NCBI GenBank assembly: GCA_963971225.1
Contig: OZ020270.1
Coordinates: 27,961,123 to 28,025,122, forward strand
Direction: 5' to 3'
Source of the DNA: Melieria omissa
Lineage: Eukaryota; Arthropoda; Insecta; Diptera; Ulidiidae
Length of the DNA: 64,000 nucleotides
Both the position numbers and the translations under genes were made by a program. How positions within the stretch are numbered: the first letter of the stretch is position 1; each line of letters starts with the position of its first letter. The notes below the pieces were generated by a model. That model worked only from the letters and a program-made list of their open reading frames with translations, made no database searches and was not told the origin of the DNA. Below, one piece after another: positions 52,909 through 62,807 of this stretch.

Positions 52909-54953
52909 AAGTTACAACTGGACAAAAGTGAATTCTTAAAACTTCAGACCGAATTTTTAGGGCACATTGTTTCTCCGGAAGGTATCCAACCAAACCCCAA
53001 GAAAATTCTTTGCGTTCAAAATTTCCCTTTACCAAAGTCACAAAAGCAAATTAAACAGTTTCTTGGACTCACCGGCTTTTATCGTAAATTTATAAAGGAT
53101 TACGCTAAAGTAGCCAGACCTATGATCAAATATCTGAAGAAAGAAGCATTAGTAGACACCAACGATCCAGAATATATCAATAGCTTTCAAACCCTGAAAC
53201 TCATGCTAGTCAATGAACCAATACTGGTCTATCCTGATTTCAAAAAGAACTTTACTCTACAAACAGACGCAAGTAATTTCGCAATGGGAGCTGTGCTATC
53301 GCAAGACAACCACCCCATTTGCTACGCGAGTCGTACATTAAACGACCATGAGAAGAATTACAGTACGATCGAGAAAGAATTACTCGCGATAGTTTGGGCC
53401 ACACAGCATTTCCGCCCGTACTTGTTTGGGAGAAGATTCATAATAGAAACGGACCATAGGCCACTAACATGGCTTTTTTCAGTCAAAGAACCGTGCGTCA
53501 AAGCTCGTGCGATGGAGACTCCGCTTACAAGAATTCGACTATGAGATAAAATACAAGAAAGGCGTACAAAATGGAAATGCCGACGCACTTTCCCGCCTCG
53601 AAGTAAATACTAATGACATAATATACGACATTGTGAACGAATCCGAAAGACCCGTAAATGTTTACAAGAACCAATTCATACTAAAGAGAACTACATCAGG
53701 ATCACTAAGAATGCAGAATAACAATATATTTAATTTCAATCGCAAAATAATACATGCAAAAAGTTACGACGAAGAAACCTTAATTACCATTATTAAAAAT
53801 CACTTTAACCCGGATAAAGTTAACGCAGTTTATATCGAAGATATAGACGTAAAACAAGCATTCAAACAAGTCATAAACAAATATTTCTATACAGAGGACT
53901 GCAACATTAAAGTAATGCTTTGTAAATACCTTCTGAAGGATATTGTAGACGAACACGAACTAGCAACAACCATCGAAAAGGAACACAAAAGAAATAACCA
54001 TAGAGGGATTAACGAAAACTTCGCACAACTAAAACAGGAAATCTACCATCCAAAACTAAAAAAACGAATAACTCAATATATAAACAACTGCGATATGTAA
54101 CCTAGAAAAATATGACCGAAAACCCATTAAAGCCAAATTCAATACAACAGAAACCCCAAATCAACCAAACGAAATTGTACACATGGACGTTTTCCATAGT
54201 CTGAACAAAACATTATTTCTAACAATAATTGATAAATTTTCTAAATTCGCCCAAACTATCAAAATCAACAACCGATCATGGATAGAATTCAAAAGAGCAT
54301 TATGCGAATACTTAAGTAGAGTAGGACACGTAAAGAAAATTATAATAGACAATGAACTCGGATTTAAAGCACTACCACTAACGGAATTTTTAAAACAACA
54401 AGACATATAAATTCACTTTACATCTAATAACAATCACACATCTAATGCAGATATCGAACGCCTTCACAATACAATAAACGAACATATTAGGCTACTCAAA
54501 CACGACCCAAACAAAGACACGGACACCGTGGAAGAGAAAATTTATAAAATTATAATGTTTTACAACAACACGATCCATTCATCGACAGGTCATAAGCCAA
54601 ATGATTTTAATAATGGAAATATTGATAAAAACGAATACCAGACAATTAGAGAACGGATAATAAAAAATAAAGAAAAAACTATTAACAGATTAAATCAAGA
54701 TAAAGAAGACGTAGAGTTACAGACAGGACCCGTCCTTCTAAAAGAAATACGAGGTGGTAAAAATCATTCGAAATTTCGACCAGCCGAAGTAGAGAAACTG
54801 GACGACGATCATGTCGTAACCAAAAGAGGCCTTAAGTATCACAAATCTCATATTAAAAGGAAGAAAAAATACCAAAACGGAAACGAAGTACAGAACAACC
54901 CCCAACTAATTGACTTAAACGTTTTGTTTAACCAACCTTTACAGACAAAATGA
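52909..54953 (+). pseudogene. C pol, C-terminal part (unit 3)
   Basis: Third repeat of the RT end, RNase H and integrase, with the same lesions. It matches unit 2 more closely than unit 1. Confidence 0.92.
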
Positions 54954-55734
54954 AGCTGATCTATACCATCTTCACACTAATTACCTGCACCATATCCCAA
55001 CCAATGATTGGACACGTAATGCATGTACAAGACCTAACAATGAAGGATATATACCGTTAAAAATCGAAGAAGTCAAAATCATCGACTACTACGAAAAAAT
55101 CCTCCACGTAATTAACGTAACAAAGTACGAACAAACTATCAATATCATATCCAAAAATATCGAAGTAATCTCCAAAGCATCATTTGACAAACCTCTATTC
55201 GATTCAATCAGCAAAAGTTGTATGCTACTAAAATCAAAAGTATCTAACCTTATACCACATTTCAAACAAAAAAGGGGATTAATGAACATCGTAGGCAAAG
55301 GTTTTAAAGTAATAGCTGGCACCATGGACAGCGAAGACGAAAAAGACATACGAGACGCAATAAACCAACTCTCAAACAATAACGAAAAACTTCCAAACAA
55401 CATAGAATCAATAACCTACGTTAGTAACATTCTCTCATCAAAAATAGATAATATAACAGCACACATAAACATACAACAACACACCGTACAAAACTACATC
55501 AACAAATATACAAGAGAAATACAGAATAAAATCACTGACATCGAAGACGAAGTACATTTTCTGAAAAATATTTATCAGATACAAAACGACATCTCTTTAT
55601 TCAAGGACCATGTTGACGACATAGAATAAATAATATTCACTAGTAAATTAGGAGTAACCCCAACAGACATACTTACCGACCAAGAATTCGAGTTTGTAAA
55701 CCATTACGACACATACATCAACATAAAAACTTAG
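54950..55734 (+). pseudogene. env: C env, N-terminal part (unit 3)
   Basis: Third repeat of the env start. Unlike the others it is followed by a complete E and then by the rest of env at 56726. Confidence 0.88.
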
Positions 55735-55736
55735 TA

Positions 55737-56723
55737 AGGACTGTATCGAAAAGAAAGTGCACGCTTAGTTTGAAGTATAACTTTAATGGAAATTTTTTTG
55801 ATCAGATTTTTTGTTTTAACATTTGTTGCATATACTTTAAGGACTAAGGATTTTTGTTTAAATAACAAATTTGTTTTTCAAATAAATGTATATCTAATTT
55901 TTTGTTTGACCCTCTTCATTAAATTTTGTACAGCTGTTTGCGTTATGGGTTTTTTTGATTTTCTCCAATTTTTTTCTAATTCCTTCAGATTTTTAGCTTC
56001 TTGTTCATCTTTCATAAGGTTTCTTTTGGCTATTGCGCAGTAGCGCTCTATTGGACGTAGTTCTGGTGATTTTAGCGGATTCTCATTTCTTCCTGGCAGT
56101 GATTTTGAGTTCATTTTTACATATGTCGCGTCATCCATAATGATGCCCGAAATTTTTTTGTTTGCAGAGACGAGTGTATAGTTTTCTGCATTGCGTTTTG
56201 CCAGCCACTTTTTGATTTTCATTTCTTTTTGGTATTGTTTGTTTTTTATATGTTTTTAAGTTATTCCTCTGCTTCACTCTTTGCACCATCGTCACACTCG
56301 TTCTAGCTAAATTTCCAATACAAATGCACTTGTTTTCGTCAATCTAATGCCTCAGTTTTTCTTCCATTTTTGGGTCTTTAGGACCCTTTTTACGGTCACT
56401 TTTTGGTATGTCGTTGATAGTGCAATTTTCACCATACTTAAGAATCATTTTTTTTTAGCGAAGTTTATGGACACGCGATGTCGTTTGGGTGATTTTCTGT
56501 ACGAAGCACCTGTTTCAGTGAACCAACTGTACACAAATTTTTTGAGGATGTCTAACTCGATACGCGTAATTTTCGTAATATAAAAATATATGAAACGAAA
56601 TTTGTATGAAATCAGTATATCAAGGCCTACTCTATTAAACGGCATTTTTAGAATTAAAAAAATAATTATATGCTGCAAGAAAATTAAGTTAGAAAGTGTG
56701 CACTTTCTTTTCGATACAGTCCT
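55737..56723 (-). mobile_element. Element E, complete (unit 3), 987 bp
   Basis: Both inverted termini (AGGACTGTATCGAAAAGAAA and its complement) are present and flanked by TA (55735-55736, 56724-56725). It interrupts env. The ends share TA-AGG with D and F. It holds only the deleted transposase at 55878-56222. Confidence 0.92.
55878..56222 (-). pseudogene. E transposase remnant (unit 3)
   Basis: Same remnant as 48377-48721, here inside an E with both ends. Confidence 0.88.
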
Positions 56724-57197
56724 TAGTATTCCACGACAACAACGTAATCCTAACCCTATCAATCCCTAAGTTTTCGAAACAATCCTTTTCAAGAATTCTA
56801 CTTGAACCAGTCCCTAACAGCCTAAACAAGAGCCTATTCCTAGAACAAAATGAAATAATATTAAACGATAAGAACGAAGCCTACTACAATAATGTAACAG
56901 ATAACCTAAGGAAAAATTTAGTTAAGATAGAAAACAAATGTATCCACGACATTATCACGAAAGAACAAGCAAATTGCATTTTTAAAAATGACACAAATGG
57001 TTAAAGAAATAATACCCGGTCTGTTAGTATTTAAGAATTTCTACAATAATAGCATAAGCCCTAGCTGCATAAATAAGAAAGTAAGCGCTCACGGTAACTT
57101 TTTAATCAAATTTGAAAATTGCGTAATCAGAGTAAACGGAAATAACTACACAAATACCATTTTGAAAATTAACGAACAAATTGTTTTACCTCAACTA

Positions 57198-58501
57198 AGG
57201 CTTGTCCACGAAATAACTTTTACAATGTAAAACGAAAAAAAGTATAGTAAGCACCGAAATTTCTAAAAAAAAAATTCGCTTTTCAGAATCTGTCAAATTT
57301 CAGCTATTAGTGGTCAATTGTATTTTGAAATTCAAAGTGATTCAATCAAAATGGCATCTAAAGAAGAGAAAATTCGACAAAAAATAATTGCCCACTTTTT
57401 CGAAAATCCAACGGCTTTGTACGCATTGTTGGGAAGACTATCCAAAGTTTCCAGCGCAACAGCTAGAAATGTGGTAATTAAATACAAGAAGGACCTGTCC
57501 ACATCCCGTATCGTCGGAGCCGGACGAAAAAAAGGTTTCGTCTATAAAGATATAGCTCGTAAGGTGAAAGTTTCTCTGGAAAAAAATCCAAACCAATCTT
57601 TACGAGATTTGGCACGAAAATTCGAAGTTTCGAAATCATACATTGCGAAAATTAAAAGACACTACGAGCTCAAATCTTTCGTTGTTCAAAAAGTGCCAAA
57701 TCGTAACTCCGAAGTGGAAAAGCGTGCCAGAAATCGAGCCCGAAAACTTTTATCGAATGATCTGTGTCGTTTTAAAGGCTGCCTGTTAATGGATGACGAA
57801 ACGTATGTCAAAGAAGATTTCAAACAGCTTCCAGGTCGAGGATATTACACAGCATACCTGAAGGGTGGCGTTATGAAAAGGTTCAAGTATAAACGGATGG
57901 ACAAATATGGTAAAAAGTATATGGTTTGGCAGGCCATATGTAGCTGTGGCAAATACACTCGTCCTTTTGTTACAACTGGCACTCTTAACAGTAAAATTTA
58001 CTTGAAGGAATGTCTCAACAAACGACTTTTGCCATTGTACAGAGAGCACGCTGTTCCACTTTTATTTTGGCCACACTTAGCAACAGTCCACTATGCAGAA
58101 ATTGTCAAAGAGTGGTACCAAATGAATAAGATCCGTGTTGTTGAGAAAAATCACAATCCCCCAAATTGCCCACAGCTTCGGCCAGTCGAACGATTTTGGG
58201 CAATAATGAAACGAAACTTACTGAAATATAAAAAACGTGCTAAGGGAAAGATTGATTTTATAAAAAAGTGGAACAGTATGGCCAAAAAAATTGGAAAATC
58301 TGGTGTGCAACATTTGATGAGGGGATTGAAAGCAAAAATACGTAGATTTGTAAGAAATCCAATTGAACTTTAAAATATTTGTACATTATCACAAACTTTG
58401 AGTTATAAGAGATAATAAATACTCACACAAACATTAGTTCAATATTTTATTTAGTAGCTATTAATAATAGAAAATGTAAAAGTTATTTCGTGGACAAGCC
58501 T
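57198..58501 (+). mobile_element. Element F: 1304-bp DD37E-type IS630/Tc1 transposon
   Basis: Inverted termini beginning AGGCTTGTCCACGAAATAAC, about 28 bases long, flanked by TA (57196-57197, 58502-58503). One transposase frame of 340 codons fills it. Removing F restores the env frame. Confidence 0.95.
57351..58373 (+). CDS. F transposase, DD37E-type, open but with second Asp replaced
   Basis: From the ATG at 57351 it is 340 aa, normal for the family. An N-terminal helix-turn-helix region spans about 1-110 (SLRDLARKFEVSKSYIAKIK). The catalytic core follows: LLMDDETYV (first Asp), FWPHLATVHYA and PQLRPVERFWA (Glu). The position of the second Asp is His (CAC, one change from GAC). Counting from it to the Glu gives 37 intervening residues, hence DD37E. 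Upstream in-frame codons to 57318 lack an ATG. The frame is otherwise intact, but without the second Asp it should be inactive. Confidence 0.92.
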   Translation: MASKEEKIRQKIIAHFFENPTALYALLGRLSKVSSATARNVVIKYKKDLSTSRIVGAGRKKGFVYKDIARKVKVSLEKNPNQSLRDLARKFEVSKSYIAKIKRHYELKSFVVQKVPNRNSEVEKRARNRARKLLSNDLCRFKGCLLMDDETYVKEDFKQLPGRGYYTAYLKGGVMKRFKYKRMDKYGKKYMVWQAICSCGKYTRPFVTTGTLNSKIYLKECLNKRLLPLYREHAVPLLFWPHLATVHYAEIVKEWYQMNKIRVVEKNHNPPNCPQLRPVERFWAIMKRNLLKYKKRAKGKIDFIKKWNSMAKKIGKSGVQHLMRGLKAKIRRFVRNPIEL

Positions 58502-58754
58502 TAATAACCAAACTAAAAGAAAATTATACAATTAACGAATTAAAAATTAAAGACCTATATTCAACACAACTAAAATATGGAAATAAAGTAGAAGACCTTA
58601 TATTAGACACTAAGTATAAAAGTAACATAAGCTATTCCCTAAATTTCACCACTCTATGCATAGTCTTAATTATAATCATTGTCACTATTATCATGTTGAA
58701 ACCAAAGAGACAGATTTTGCATATTTCGTCGGAGCCTCAATCTAACGATGGGGG

Positions 58755-59319
58755 AGTTATGGTCACCCCAATTCAAAGAATATTTTGACACAAAAAGCAA
58801 TAAACAATAATTAGCATTATTTACGTTTATCGCTTTTGTCAAGTGTCACTTTAGCGACCCACTTAAAATTCCCTAGAATCGTATTGCACACCGCAATGCA
58901 CCAAGCATTTTAGCGACCCACTTAAATTTCCTACAAATCATATTGCACAACACCACCACAATGCACCAAGCATTGTGACCCACTTAAATTTCCTACAAAT
59001 CATATTGCACACTGCGTTGCACCAAACATTTCCGCCCTTTCGGCATAATTGCCAAAATCGCACTTGACCACAGCCACTTGAACGCAGACTAGCGACGACG
59101 CGTTTTCCTCCGGTCACCGTACCGTACCGCACAAGAAGAAATAGCTGACGCGCCTGTAATGCTTTCCCTCAGGTTTCACGCATGCATTAATTACTATAAA
59201 TAGTACTAGTGAGCAAAAATAAAGGCAGTTGAGAATTGACCATCCGACAAGAAGGTGTTTTCATTTGGAAAGGCCACAGTGCTGAACTTACACCACGGAA
59301 TTCCCATTCAACCAAAATT
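58755..59319 (+). repeat. C 3' LTR, 565 bp
   Basis: Begins AGTTATGGTC after a GATGGGGG polypurine tract and ends CAACCAAAATT before the CTTAAA duplication. It lacks the 56-bp duplication of the 5' LTR but keeps an AATAAA near 59220. Confidence 0.92.
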
Positions 59320-59325
59320 CTTAAA

Positions 59326-61419
59326 CTCAACCCAAAGAAGTGCTCGCTGTTCCAAAAGGAGGTCAAGTATCTGGGTCATACGGTTTCCGCCCGCGGAGTA
59401 CATACGGATGAAGGCAAAATCACGGCGGTGAAGGAGTGACCCCGGCCACGCAATCTACACGAACTCCGCAGTTTCCTGGGCCTGTGCACATACTACCGCC
59501 GATTTTTTCCGGGATTCGCTAACATAGCCAGCAGCTTGCACAAACTGACGAAAAAGAGCCAAGCTTTCGAGTGGAACGAGGAGCAGGAACAGGCTTTTGC
59601 ACGTGTGAAGGAAAAACTGTGCAGTGCTCCAATTCTAGCCTTCCCCGTGCCTGGGGAGATGTTTAAGCTGGATCCAGTTGCAAGCGGGAATAGTATTGGC
59701 GGTATGCTATCACAGATAATAGACGGCCAGGAACAAGTGATAGCGTACTACAGTAGGGTTCTATCGAAACCGGAACGCAACTACTGTGTGACACAGAGAG
59801 AACTGCTGGCGGTATTGGACTGCGTAAAACACTTCCACAAATGTCTGTATGGACAAAGGTTTCGCCTGCGCACAGATCATGCGGCATTGAGATGGCTCCT
59901 GAACTTTAAGGATCCTGAAGGGCAATTGGCGCGGTGGATCGAGCGACTGCAGAGCTACGACTACACGATAGAGCATAGCAAGGGCAGTAGCCATGGAAAT
60001 GCCGATGCCTTGTCACGTCGTCCGTGCAAAGTCGAATGCAGGCAGTGCTCGCGAGCCGAAAGCAAAGAACAGATAGTGGACGTCCGGTTGGTAAGCGTTA
60101 TGCCAGAGGAAGAGTGGTCTGCGGAGAGGCTAGAAAAGGACCAGCGTGAGGATGCGGATCTTGCAAAAATCGTTGAAGGCAAGAAGCAAGGCGCACGTCC
60201 AGACTGGCAGGAGATGGCCGGTGAAAGCCCGATCGCTAAGGCTTACTGGGCACAGTGGAAAAGTCTGCGGCTGAAAGAAGGATGCCTGTACCGTGAATGG
60301 GAAAGCGCGGATGGTCGGACCAGCAACTCCCTAATGGTAGTGCCGAAGTGCAGAATCAGCGAGGTCATCGAGGCATACCATAACGACTCCAGTGGAGGGC
60401 ACCTGGGCATCACCAAAACCGTCGCCAAAATAAAAAGACGATTCTACTGGGTAGGATGTCAGTAGTCTGTAGACGAGTGAATTAATAGCTGCGACCGATG
60501 TTCAGCCGCGAAAACGCCGACAAGAAGATCTCGAGGCCGCATGCAGCAGTACAACGTGGGAGCGCTCTTCGAGCGGATTGCTATGGACGTCGCCGGCCCA
60601 TTCCCAACTAGTACTCAAGGCAACAAATATGTGCTGGTGGTAATGGATTACTTCAGCAAATGGCCCGAAGTATACCCTATTCCTAACCAGGAGGCCACTA
60701 CGATATCGGAAAAGCTGGTAAACAACTGGGTAGCCAGGTTTGGAGTTCCGTTGGAGTTGTACTCAGATCAAGGCCGGAATTTCGAGTCTGCGGTATTCAA
60801 GGAAGTGTGTGAGCTGCTGGTGATAAAGAAAACGCGTACCACTCCTTTGCACCCACAGTCCGACGGCATGGTGGAACGCTTTAACCGGACACTGGAGGAA
60901 TACCTGCGGAAAGTGGTAGGCAGAAATCAAATCCTGATGGCGTATAGGTCAGCCCCGCACGACACGACATCACTCACTCCAGCCTGAGCAGTGTTCGGCA
61001 CAGAGTTGCGGTTACCCGCTGACTTGAAGTTCGGGGTAGTCGGCGCGACGGGAGGCGCTAAGACGGATTACGTGGTCAATAAGCGGGCGGAACTGGAGGA
61101 AATTCACCGGTTTATAAGGGGCCGCTACAAACTGGTCAGCGATAAGGCGAAAGCCAGATACGATCTACGGGCCAACTCAGCAGGGTTCCAAGAAGGCGAT
61201 TTGGTAATGCTCTACAACCCGCAGCGGAGGAAAGGTTTGTCTCCGAAACTTCAAGCGTCATGGGAAGGACCGTACGAAGTCGTTACTAGGATTAACGACG
61301 TGGTATACAGGACTCAACGTTGCAGCAACAGAGGCGCTAAGCTGAAGGTAGTCCATTTGGAGCGCTTGGCGCCTCATCACAGCGGAGCCTCGGCACTTGT
61401 TCGGGACGAACAAGTCTAA
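59326..61419 (+). pseudogene. B pol, C-terminal part: RT end, RNase H, integrase, four nonsense codons
   Basis: One phase carries the whole region. RT end: FQKEVKYLGHTVSARGVHT. RNase H: LDPVASGNSIGGMLSQ, where the catalytic Asp of the usual D-T-D-A-S is Val; QRELLAVLDC; RTDHAALRWLL. Integrase: GGHLGI, NSCDRC, IAMDVAGPF, YSDQGRNFES, DGMVERFNRT; and the GPY/F module (WEGPYEVVTRIND, VVHLERLAPH). Stops are at 59437-59439, 60463-60465, 60478-60480 and 60985-60987; three replace Trp and one Gln, each by one C:G to T:A change. About a dozen residues are deleted near 60920. Confidence 0.92.
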
Positions 61420-61430
61420 GTGGTGGGCAG

Positions 61431-61852
61431 TGTATCGAGGACAGTGTGTCGCTGTGCAAAGCAACCCTGCCGCTATGCGCCGTGCTATAATTCAATCTGG
61501 CAACGACGGCCGCGATAATAACTTTTAGTCCAATCTGGCAACGATGGTCGCGATCATCATGGAAACCTTTAGTCCACTCGGGAATGTGCGAGAACGATCT
61601 GCGCGATGGCCGGACAGGTATAAAAGGCAGCCGGGTGCGGCGCAGCGAGTCAGTCTGATTTTGACTAGTGAAGGTGCCACACGGAGCAATTAAGCAAATA
61701 ATTAAGTGTAAAGACAGTGAAGTGTAAAAGTTTGAAATAAAGTGATTGTTGGTTTATTTTATTGTTTGCGTTTAAGAAACTGAGTGTGTTTTATTTTCAA
61801 ATTACGTGATCTAGAGATACGTAACAGCCCACTAGACGTAGTATTCGTAACA
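61431..61852 (+). repeat. B 3' LTR, 422 bp
   Basis: Same length as the 5' LTR, with about 12 substitutions by eye. TATAAAAG lies at 61619-61626. The purine-rich AAGTGGTGGGCAG just before it serves as polypurine tract. Confidence 0.94.
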
Positions 61853-61856
61853 ATAT

Positions 61857-62451
61857 AGTAAAAATTTTGGCCAAGCTTAAGAATGCGGAAATGCGTGTAT
61901 CTTTTGAGAAATCCAAGTTTTTCAAAGTCAAGACCGAGTTTCTAGGGTTTATGTTGTCACAGCAAGGAATCTCAACATGTCCACACAAAGTTAATTATAT
62001 CTTAAACTATGCTACGCCACAGACACTTCGAGCATTGCGCTCATTTTTAGGTCTATCCAAATATTACAGGAAGTTTATTAAAGATTACGCCAGAATAGCA
62101 AAACCGTTTACTGAGTATCTGCGCGGTGATAACGGTCATATAGGAAAGAAGAAATCAAAGCACAGAAATAATACTTTAGCCGCAAAAGCATTGGAAGCAT
62201 TCCAGAAACTTAAAGATATTCTCGCATCGGACGATGTCTTATTGGCTCATCCAGACTACAAGAAGCCTTTTGACCTAACAACCGATGCATCCTCTATTGC
62301 GCTGGGAGCCGTACTTTCTCAAGGAGGCAAACCCAAAGCTATGATTTCCCGAACTTTATCGAAAACCGAACAGAACTACGCAACAAACGAAAGAGAATTG
62401 TTAGCCATTGTTTGGGCTCTAAAGGCTTTAAGGCACTACCTTTACGGTATA
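61857..62451 (+). pseudogene. Element A: RT end and RNase H
   Basis: Continues from 37350 as VKILAKLKNAEMRVSFEKSK, then [34 protein letters not shown], RNase H start [38 protein letters not shown]. The catalytic first Asp is present. The SINE interrupts the frame at 62452 and the RNase H continues at 62808. Confidence 0.93.
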
Positions 62452-62792
62452 ATAATTAATTTAATAATTGATTGGCACGACAGCCCGCTTACGCGAGACT
62501 AAGGCCTAGCTTCCCGCAACCACCCGTGTTGTGCGTGTGAATTTTGTACGCGGGTGGAAGGGACCTACAGTTTTATGCCGGTTCCGAACGGCAGATTGGG
62601 AGCTTTTTCATAGGCCATTTTTTACTCTCAGAGGTTTGCCATTTCCAGCTGAGAGGACAGCCGCCGAAAGAGAAAACGAGTTTCCCGTTATTTTTTTTAG
62701 GTGTTACTACATGCAGAATTTGAACTAGCGTCGCTCTGCATGCGACTCGTTGGACCGCGCACTAACCAACTGAGCCACGGCGGCTGCCGTTA
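62452..62792 (-). mobile_element. tRNA-derived SINE, 341 bp, inside A
   Basis: On the minus strand the head reads as a tRNA-like region with an RNA polymerase III A box TGGCTCAGTTGG (62766-62777) and a B box-like AGTTCAAATTC (62716-62726). They are 39 bases apart, fitting a tRNA. An unrelated body follows, and the tail is AT-rich (ATTAAATTAATTAT type). A 15-bp duplication TACCTTTACGGTATA flanks it (62437-62451, 62793-62807). No RNase H residues of A are lost. Family and tRNA source were not identified. Confidence 0.9.
62716..62777 (-). promoter_or_regulatory. SINE internal RNA polymerase III promoter (A and B boxes)
   Basis: The A box matches the consensus TRGCNNAGYNGG exactly. The B box matches GWTCRANNC. 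Both are on the minus strand. Confidence 0.8.
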
Positions 62793-62807
62793 TACCTTTA
62801 CGGTATA

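Larger units (their letters stand above)
45373..56622 (+). repeat. 3.75-kb tandem triplication within C
   Basis: Three head-to-tail units: 45373-49122, 49123-52873 and 52874-56622. Each starts in the last 33 bases of D, runs through C pol and env, and ends inside E. By eye units differ at very few bases (for example near 45566 against 49326, and an extra T at the start of unit 3). Only unit 3 continues into the end of E and the rest of env. The joints carry a few bases of shared ATAT-type sequence. Confidence 0.95.
56726..58788 (+). pseudogene. env: C env, C-terminal part, split by F
   Basis: After E the ectodomain resumes (VFHDNNVILTLSIP), shifts phase near 57000 and continues to the F insertion at 57197. 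Beyond F (58504 on) the frame gives a stem and a single strongly hydrophobic segment (LCIVLIIIIVTIIML) followed by KPKR, i.e. a transmembrane anchor and short cytoplasmic tail. The stop (58786-58788) lies 32 bases inside the 3' LTR, as in several errantiviruses. Two DNA transposons and several indels inactivate it. Confidence 0.87.
40781..59319 (+). mobile_element. Element C: env-bearing errantivirus (gypsy group) inside B
   Basis: LTRs begin AGTTA and end AATT, as in gypsy/17.6/297 elements. A tRNA-Ser primer site overlaps the LTR by one base and CTTAAA flanks it (40775-40780, 59320-59325). Gag, pol and a furin-type env are encoded, with the env start overlapping the pol stop. The copy is dead: gag and env are frameshifted, pol has several breaks, and MITE P and elements D, E and F are inserted. 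A 3.75-kb part is tandemly triplicated, which inflates it to 18.5 kb. Six-base duplications are unusual for this group; four are typical. Confidence 0.92.
37355..61852 (+). mobile_element. Element B: tRNA-Leu-primed Ty3/gypsy retrotransposon inside A
   Basis: Two 422-bp LTRs (37355-37776, 61431-61852), ends TGT...ACA, and target duplication ATAT (37351-37354, 61853-61856). The order is primer site, gag, then protease-RT (39290-40780), a break by C, then RNase H-integrase (59326-61419). No env is seen. By eye the LTRs differ at about 12 positions (near 3%). The tRNA-Leu primer site recalls the mdg3 group, but group placement needs a tree. Without C it is about 6 kb. Confidence 0.93.

Noticed and set aside
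62700..62780. A tRNA gene on the minus strand
   Set aside because: A and B boxes are present, but a paired acceptor stem is not evident, the B box is imperfect, and the segment is the head of an insertion with a 15-bp target duplication and AT tail. It is a SINE.
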